From: RUG12395 sp045541735
GTDB lineage: Bacteria > Bacillota > Clostridia > Oscillospirales > CAG-272
Direction: 5' to 3'
Assembly: GCA_045541735.1 (NCBI GenBank)
Contig: JAZQJQ010000011.1
Location: forward strand, 1-17,833
DNA length: 17,833 nucleotides
The position numbers were made by a program, and so were the translations under genes. Positions within the stretch are counted from its first letter, which is position 1; each line of letters starts with the position of its first letter. The notes below the pieces were generated by a model. The model did not search any database. It saw nothing but the letters and a program-made list of their open reading frames with translations, and had not been told where the DNA came from. Shown piece after piece: positions 13,993-17,833 of the stretch.

Positions 13993-14023
13993 TTGTCAAG
14001 TAAAAATGATTTTTACTTGACAA
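13993..14023. repeat. Perfect 14-bp inverted repeat
   Basis: TTGTCAAGTAAAAA (13993-14006) and TTTTTACTTGACAA (14010-14023) are exact inverses around TGA. No T-run follows, so it is not an ordinary terminator. A recombinase or repressor dimer site is more likely. Each arm contains TTGACA on one strand. Confidence 0.75.
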
Positions 14024-14043
14024 TACGCACCGCAATTTCCTTT

Positions 14044-14060
14044 TTCTTTGTTTACTGCGG
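14044..14060 (+). repeat. 17-bp direct repeat, copy 1
   Basis: TTCTTTGTTTACTGCGG, identical to 16314-16330. It lies upstream of the first island gene promoter. Confidence 0.8.
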
Positions 14061-14094
14061 GTCAGATTCTGTGTTACAAATACGCCCCTGCTTC

Positions 14095-14123
14095 TTGCAA
14101 AAAACATCAAAATATGGTATAAT
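14095..14123 (+). promoter_or_regulatory. Promoter of the island genes
   Basis: TTGCAA (14095-14100), 17 bases, TATAAT (14118-14123). The predicted start site lies only about ten bases before the first ATG. Confidence 0.8.
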
Positions 14124-14139
14124 TAATATAAGATGGTAA

Positions 14140-14535
14140 ATGCTCATGATTGCTAATTTGGCCGAAGAATTATATGCTAACTCAATTCAACTTAAGAAAT
14201 ACGATAGCAGAAAATTACTATTCAGCAAAAATCGTTTAGCTCTGGAAAAAGAACTTTATCAAATTCAATCGCAAGTAAATGAGATCATTCCCCTTTTAAA
14301 AGATAACCTTAATTATTCTGTTGAGCACATCAAATTAGCTACATTCATGAGTAATCAAATCACTGAATGCATTTTGTTTTTAACTACAAAAGGAAAAGCG
14401 TATAGAAAAACAGTAAGTAAATATGTATGGGGATTTCACAATTTGCCGCGAGCATTTTTATCTTCAAGCAACTCTATGTGCATACCTCCTGATGATGCTT
14501 TAGAATATTATAAACCCTACATAAAAATGGATTGA
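14140..14535 (+). CDS. Unknown 131-residue helical protein (island gene 1)
   Basis: I do not recognise this protein. It is predicted to be soluble and mostly helical, with a charged coiled-coil-like segment (LEKELYQIQSQVNEIIPLLKDNL, about residues 35-57) and a Trp/Phe/Pro-containing C-terminal part. Two starts are possible, ATG 14140 and ATG 14146; no Shine-Dalgarno sequence precedes either, and the 5' leader would be about ten bases. Codon use (TTA, AAA, ATT) is far more AT-rich than in the genes left of 13.7 kb. A terminator-like hairpin follows 53 bases after its stop, before the next gene. Confidence 0.65.
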   Translation: MLMIANLAEELYANSIQLKKYDSRKLLFSKNRLALEKELYQIQSQVNEIIPLLKDNLNYSVEHIKLATFMSNQITECILFLTTKGKAYRKTVSKYVWGFHNLPRAFLSSSNSMCIPPDDALEYYKPYIKMD

Positions 14536-14587
14536 CAAATCTATTAAAACAACCATACCAAATTTGCGGATTTGTCCGCATACGAAT

Positions 14588-14618
14588 GCCGCAAAGTAGG
14601 GATACTTTGCGGCTTTTT
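14588..14618 (+). terminator. Hairpin with T-run between island genes 1 and 2
   Basis: GCCGCAAAGTA (14588-14598) pairs perfectly with TACTTTGCGGC (14603-14613) around GGGA, followed by TTTTT. A smaller hairpin TGCGGA-TTTG-TCCGCA precedes it (14566-14581). The next ribosome binding site starts ten bases after the T-run, so genes 2 to 4 depend on read-through or an unseen promoter. Confidence 0.85.
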
Positions 14619-14637
14619 ATAAACTATGGAGGTAGTT

Positions 14638-15021
14638 GTGGAAGAACACATTATATCAGAGATTTTGAGCAAAGCATTTCCCATCGTATGGCCAGTTCTC
14701 TCTTTAGTTCTGTTCGGAAAAACTGTTTTTTGTTTTGTAAAAAACAAATATCATAATGCTGGTCTTTATGAATGCGATGCCGATGGAAAGATTAGTGGAA
14801 TTGCTTTCGTTGCAACAATTATTTTTATGCTTTTTTCTGTTTTCGATATCACAGGTCTTGCAGAACTATGTTCAAATAGAATCACGGTCGATCCAATTAG
14901 CAATTTTGTGGCTTCGTATATTTTAAGATGGGCAATAGCATCAGTTATAGACTTTATATTTTGTTCCATAGCGTGGTATATCTATCTGCGTCAGTATATA
15001 GATCGTTCTGTTTATTCTTAA
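14638..15021 (+). CDS. Three-helix membrane protein (island gene 2)
   Basis: A 127-residue integral membrane protein of unknown function. Hydrophobic segments lie at about residues 13-34, 52-75 and 93-118, with short loops and no recognisable enzyme motif. I prefer the GTG start at 14638, which has GGAGG five bases upstream; an ATG at 14626 would overlap that site and add four residues. It lies 32 bases before the DUF2971 gene and probably forms an operon with it. A small membrane protein next to soluble partners is a common layout in toxin or phage-defence systems, but nothing here proves that. Confidence 0.75.
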   Translation: MEEHIISEILSKAFPIVWPVLSLVLFGKTVFCFVKNKYHNAGLYECDADGKISGIAFVATIIFMLFSVFDITGLAELCSNRITVDPISNFVASYILRWAIASVIDFIFCSIAWYIYLRQYIDRSVYS

Positions 15022-15053
15022 TAAAAATGTCTACAAAAGTAAGGAGAATAACT

Positions 15054-16301
15054 ATGGTTACCTCAGATGAAAAAAGAGAATTTTTAGAATCATTGATTGA
15101 ATATTATTCTGGAAGCAAAAATGTGGAAGGTATACAGAGCAAACTTCACGCCTTACTATTAAGAGACACCGCGAACGGGAGATTATACAAATATCGCTCT
15201 TTTGATAAAAATGGGTACTCATTAGTTAATCTCAGTAATAATACTTTAAGATGCTCTAAACCTAGCGATTTCAATGATCCATTTGATAGTAAAGCCGGCA
15301 TAAGAATTAACACATTGTATATGGCTCAATATCCCGAAGCCAATCGCTTGTTAACTGCCGTTTTCGAGAAATACCCCTTGGTGCTCAATGGTTCAATATC
15401 TATATCAAATTGCACAGTTGAGGAAAAACATCTAATAGAAAAATTACTTTCCGATAATATACTAAATGACTATTTAAATAAAAACGCTGAAACGAACACG
15501 CCCGTCGAAAACACTTCATTTGTTGTTAGGCTAATCCAAGTGGTATTGTCAGATACTTTGTTTGAAAACTCTCACAAACCGTTTGTTAAACCTTTATGCG
15601 AAATGCTCGCTCATATTGATTCTGATAAAATATTAACCCTCACTGATGAAACAGATCTATACAAAGAACTAGCTCAAACAAGTGGTATCGAAAGTGATGC
15701 CGACGAATTATCATTGACAACTAGTATCAGCAAAAAACTCTTTCCAGAGCAAACAGAATCATTAGAAACTACGGAAAGTATCTTTCAAAATATGGAAATG
15801 CAGCTTTCCGAGGCGATGGATAATATGTTCCGTATAGGATGTTTATGTACCGATTTCAAGAACAGACTAATGTGGTCACATTATGCAGATAGCCACAAAG
15901 GGTTTTGCATCGAGTACGATTTCAGCGGGCAGGACAAATCGATTTTTACAAAACTGCCGTTCCCTGTATATTATTCAAACTCTAGACCTCAAATACCGTG
16001 GGAATATGCTATAGATAATTCTCCTAGCAGTATTGCTAGAGCTTCGGAACATTTAATGCTTGGAATGTTAGCAAAAGATAGTGCCTGGGAATACGAAAAC
16101 GAATGGCGTATTTTAATTGGAACTAATGAACCCCCAGATCTTATCATGCCTAAAATAACATGTATATATCTTGGGGCCTGCATTACTGATGATAATCGTT
16201 CAAAAATACTAGATATAGCCAAGAAAAATGGAATTCCAGTAAAACAAATGAAAGTAGATCGAGGAATTTATGAGTTACATGCTGAAGATATCCTATTTTA
16301 G
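15054..16301 (+). CDS. DUF2971 domain protein (island gene 3)
   Basis: A 415-residue soluble protein. The DUF2971 hallmarks are split. The N-terminal part has LYKYRSFDKNG (44-54) and LRCSKPSDFNDPFD (65-78). The C-terminal part has FRIGCLCTD (259-267), RLMWSHYADSHKGFCIEYD (271-289), FPVYYS (303-308), SAWEYENEWRIL (343-354) and IYLGACI (371-377). Between them lies an acidic insertion of about 170 residues, making the protein longer than the roughly 250 to 300 usual for the family. DUF2971 has no established activity; the conserved His, Asp, Glu and Arg residues suggest a catalytic pocket. The start at 15054 follows AAGGAG at good spacing; the same frame is open upstream but overlaps gene 2. Confidence 0.9.
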   Translation: MVTSDEKREFLESLIEYYSGSKNVEGIQSKLHALLLRDTANGRLYKYRSFDKNGYSLVNLSNNTLRCSKPSDFNDPFDSKAGIRINTLYMAQYPEANRLLTAVFEKYPLVLNGSISISNCTVEEKHLIEKLLSDNILNDYLNKNAETNTPVENTSFVVRLIQVVLSDTLFENSHKPFVKPLCEMLAHIDSDKILTLTDETDLYKELAQTSGIESDADELSLTTSISKKLFPEQTESLETTESIFQNMEMQLSEAMDNMFRIGCLCTDFKNRLMWSHYADSHKGFCIEYDFSGQDKSIFTKLPFPVYYSNSRPQIPWEYAIDNSPSSIARASEHLMLGMLAKDSAWEYENEWRILIGTNEPPDLIMPKITCIYLGACITDDNRSKILDIAKKNGIPVKQMKVDRGIYELHAEDILF

Positions 16302-16313
16302 CAGCACTCGTTC

Positions 16314-16330
16314 TTCTTTGTTTACTGCGG
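16314..16330 (+). repeat. 17-bp direct repeat, copy 2
   Basis: TTCTTTGTTTACTGCGG, identical to 14044-14060 and 2270 bases away. It lies between genes 3 and 4. A TATAAT at 16333-16338 follows it, with only a weak -35, so gene 4 may also have its own promoter. Confidence 0.8.
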
Positions 16331-16371
16331 ATTATAATTTACATCGTGTATAAGAAAGGACATAACAAAAT

Positions 16372-17493
16372 ATGAGTAATTCAATTTTATATTATCCGAC
16401 TATTGAATTTCAACATACGGATTATCAATGGCTTTGGAATGCTTCTTTATTTTGGGATAAGATATACAGAATAGTGCCGCCTGACTATCAACTTCATGAG
16501 CCCAGAAATATAGAAGCCTTGTGTTCGACTGGAGAAATAGGAATTCCGATTTCTCCAGTTCGATACGCCTCAAAAGCTAGCGAAGAATTTGCAAACTTTA
16601 TGGAAGCCAATCAACACAAAGCCGCCGCTTTAACTCTTATAGATAGTGATGAGACAGAATATATTCGAATTCACTCATCCAAAATGGATGTGAAACTAAT
16701 TAAAGAGATTTTTTACAAAGTTAAACCAATTGATGAAAATGCCAATTGGCTATACGCTAATCCTAACACCGCAAATTTCTACATGACTTTTTTAGCGAAC
16801 CATATCGCTGAGTGTAACAACTTATCTCTATACACAAGGAATCAAGAACTTTGGACTACATCTACCTACTTTCTATATGACGGAAATTTACAAGAGTCGT
16901 ATTTTCCGGGCGAGGTATATGTAGAACCTAGCACAGAGGCTTTGATTTCAATAATGCTCCCAGATATTTTCCCTCAAAACCTTATTGATGTTCCTCCGGA
17001 AGATATATTGAAATTCAGAGAAAAACGAAAAGATGAACGTGCACAGTTTATGATTGCGATCGAAAACTTTAGAAATGCTATAAAGAAAGCAGATGCTCCG
17101 GAAATACTGCAAGAAATAATGTATGATGAGAAAAAGAAGGTTGATCAAGCAATTACCGATTTCAAGAAGAGTATGGATATATTAAAGGTGGTACGCTTTG
17201 GAGGTGTGTTGACTACTGCATTGACTATTGCAACAGATGCTCTTGGATACCTTGATAAAATTCCGGATTTGTATAAAGGGATAGTTGGTTCATCTGGTGT
17301 TTGGGCAGGTATACTAACAGGACTTATAGAAAAACAAAAACCGCATTCTAATAATCCGTATACGTATTTAGCGCACATTAATTCAAACTTTTCATTATTC
17401 CCAGACTCAAGAAAAATATTTGCAGGCAAACCTTTTTGGGAAAGTTATAACTACACACTGTATCGCGGATTTGAAGAATTTATTAATGATTAA
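16372..17493 (+). CDS. DUF6236-like protein (island gene 4)
   Basis: A 373-residue protein. Its start, ILYYPTIEFQHTDYQWLWNASLFWDKIYRIVPPDY, resembles the N-terminus of DUF6236 proteins (YYP, WDKI and RIVPPDY); this is my recall of the family and should be tested. The middle is mixed alpha/beta. Residues 209-271 form a long charged helical region, followed by a glycine- and alanine-rich hydrophobic stretch (about 276-320) that could be two membrane-inserting helices. A conserved-looking tail ends the protein. AAAGGA lies 11 bases before the ATG. It follows gene 3 after 70 bases and ends at the terminator at 17515. Function unknown; its AT-rich codon use matches genes 1 to 3. Confidence 0.75.
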   Translation: MSNSILYYPTIEFQHTDYQWLWNASLFWDKIYRIVPPDYQLHEPRNIEALCSTGEIGIPISPVRYASKASEEFANFMEANQHKAAALTLIDSDETEYIRIHSSKMDVKLIKEIFYKVKPIDENANWLYANPNTANFYMTFLANHIAECNNLSLYTRNQELWTTSTYFLYDGNLQESYFPGEVYVEPSTEALISIMLPDIFPQNLIDVPPEDILKFREKRKDERAQFMIAIENFRNAIKKADAPEILQEIMYDEKKKVDQAITDFKKSMDILKVVRFGGVLTTALTIATDALGYLDKIPDLYKGIVGSSGVWAGILTGLIEKQKPHSNNPYTYLAHINSNFSLFPDSRKIFAGKPFWESYNYTLYRGFEEFIND

Positions 17494-17514
17494 AATCACT
17501 TGTGTCAGCCATGA

Positions 17515-17552
17515 AGCGCCGCTATGGATTTTCATAGCGGTGCTTTTCTTTT
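17515..17552. terminator. Terminator at the end of the island operon
   Basis: GCGCCGCTATG (17516-17526) pairs with CATAGCGGTGC (17533-17543) with one mismatch-type G/A position, followed by TTTTCTTTT. The opposite-strand gene ends at 17551, so the hairpin lies between convergent genes. Confidence 0.85.
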
Positions 17553-17833
17553 ACAGTTCTTTTTCAGTTATACGATTTTCCTTCTCTTCCGCGATCTCCG
17601 CTTTCACTCGTTTGATCATCTCGGCGAGTTTGATTTCGCACTGCTCACGGGTTTCGGCGTAGACGTTGAACTTCTTCCGCTTACCGTTCGGCAGTCTTGG
17701 GAAGAAGCTGCCTTCCCAGAGGTTGTCATTTATCTGATACAGGCATCCGGTGCCGCTCTTTCGTATCTTTCTCGGGACGGGTTCGGTATGGGGCTCTGTG
17801 GGCGCACACGGGGCGTTTACGGGCGGTTTTGCC
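17551..17833 (-). CDS. Integrase-type arm-DNA-binding domain protein, C-terminal part
   Basis: The gene enters from the right edge, so its N-terminus is missing; 93 codons and the TAA stop are visible. After a Pro-rich linker comes SGTGCLYQINDNLWEGSFF, then LPNGKRKKFNVYAETREQCEIKL and a charged helical tail. This is the three-stranded sheet plus helix pattern seen in the N-terminal arm-binding domain of tyrosine recombinases and in related clostridial mobile-element regulators. Here the domain is followed by only a short tail, so no recombinase catalytic domain can lie downstream. It is either a stand-alone DNA-binding protein or a truncated integrase. Its base composition is GC-richer than the island genes. 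Assigned from pattern only. Confidence 0.7.
   Translation of the reverse strand, partial: AKPPVNAPCAPTEPHTEPVPRKIRKSGTGCLYQINDNLWEGSFFPRLPNGKRKKFNVYAETREQCEIKLAEMIKRVKAEIAEEKENRITEKEL

Noticed and set aside
14928..15053. Longer N-terminus for the DUF2971 protein
   Set aside because: The upstream in-frame codons overlap the membrane protein gene, and AAGGAG is placed correctly for the ATG at 15054.
13869..17833. Second copy of the tRNA-Pro 3' end (attachment site duplicate)
   Set aside because: I looked for CCTGTCACTCCGACCA-type sequence and found none in the window; any right border must lie outside.

Overview
The window looks like a chromosomal segment of a Gram-positive, anaerobic Clostridia-type bacterium (Bacillota; Oscillospiraceae or Ruminococcaceae-like is my best guess). 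The evidence is AGGAGG-type ribosome binding sites, many consensus TTGACA-17-TATAAT promoters, CCA-encoded tRNAs, an RCK-type TrkA/TrkH pair, and an apparent DUF6514-like protein. No replication origin, CRISPR array or complete insertion sequence is visible.

Layout. (1) 1-355: a minus-strand tRNA-Thr/tRNA-Tyr operon with its promoter and a terminator that belongs to a repeated module. (2) 415-5948: a plus-strand operon trkA - trkH - small bitopic membrane protein - glycerate kinase - alpha/beta hydrolase, closed by a long bidirectional hairpin. (3) 6000-7607: a minus-strand unit with a consensus promoter, a 38-codon leader ORF, a terminator-like hairpin whose T-run abuts the next ribosome binding site, then a SAM methyltransferase and a P-loop kinase. 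(4) 7656-8120: a plus-strand tRNA-Arg/tRNA-His operon followed by two near-identical hairpin modules exactly 200 bp apart, related to the one at the window start. (5) 8155-11961: a minus-strand sugar-catabolic operon (enolase-superfamily sugar-acid dehydratase, GH16 glycosidase without a signal peptide, SDR dehydrogenase) divergent from an AraC-type activator; the two promoters overlap on the same DNA. (6) 12003-13025: an acidic orphan protein and a ferritin, both minus strand; the ferritin promoter has a palindrome centred near -41. (7) 13430-13705: a DUF6514-like small protein.

(8) From the tRNA-Pro gene (13793-13868) to the right edge the character changes. The DNA becomes AT-rich, leucine is mostly TTA, and the products are unfamiliar: a 131-residue protein, a three-helix membrane protein, a DUF2971 protein with a large internal insertion, and a DUF6236-like protein with a helical and hydrophobic C-terminal region. 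The left edge has tandem TTTTTGACCA repeats and a perfect 14-bp inverted repeat just downstream of the tRNA. The right edge has the end of a GC-richer gene encoding an integrase-type arm-DNA-binding domain. A 17-bp exact direct repeat flanks the first three genes. I read this as a tRNA-associated accessory (possibly defence) island cut by the window edge. The four-gene set is the best candidate here for an undescribed system, but no function can be assigned from sequence alone.
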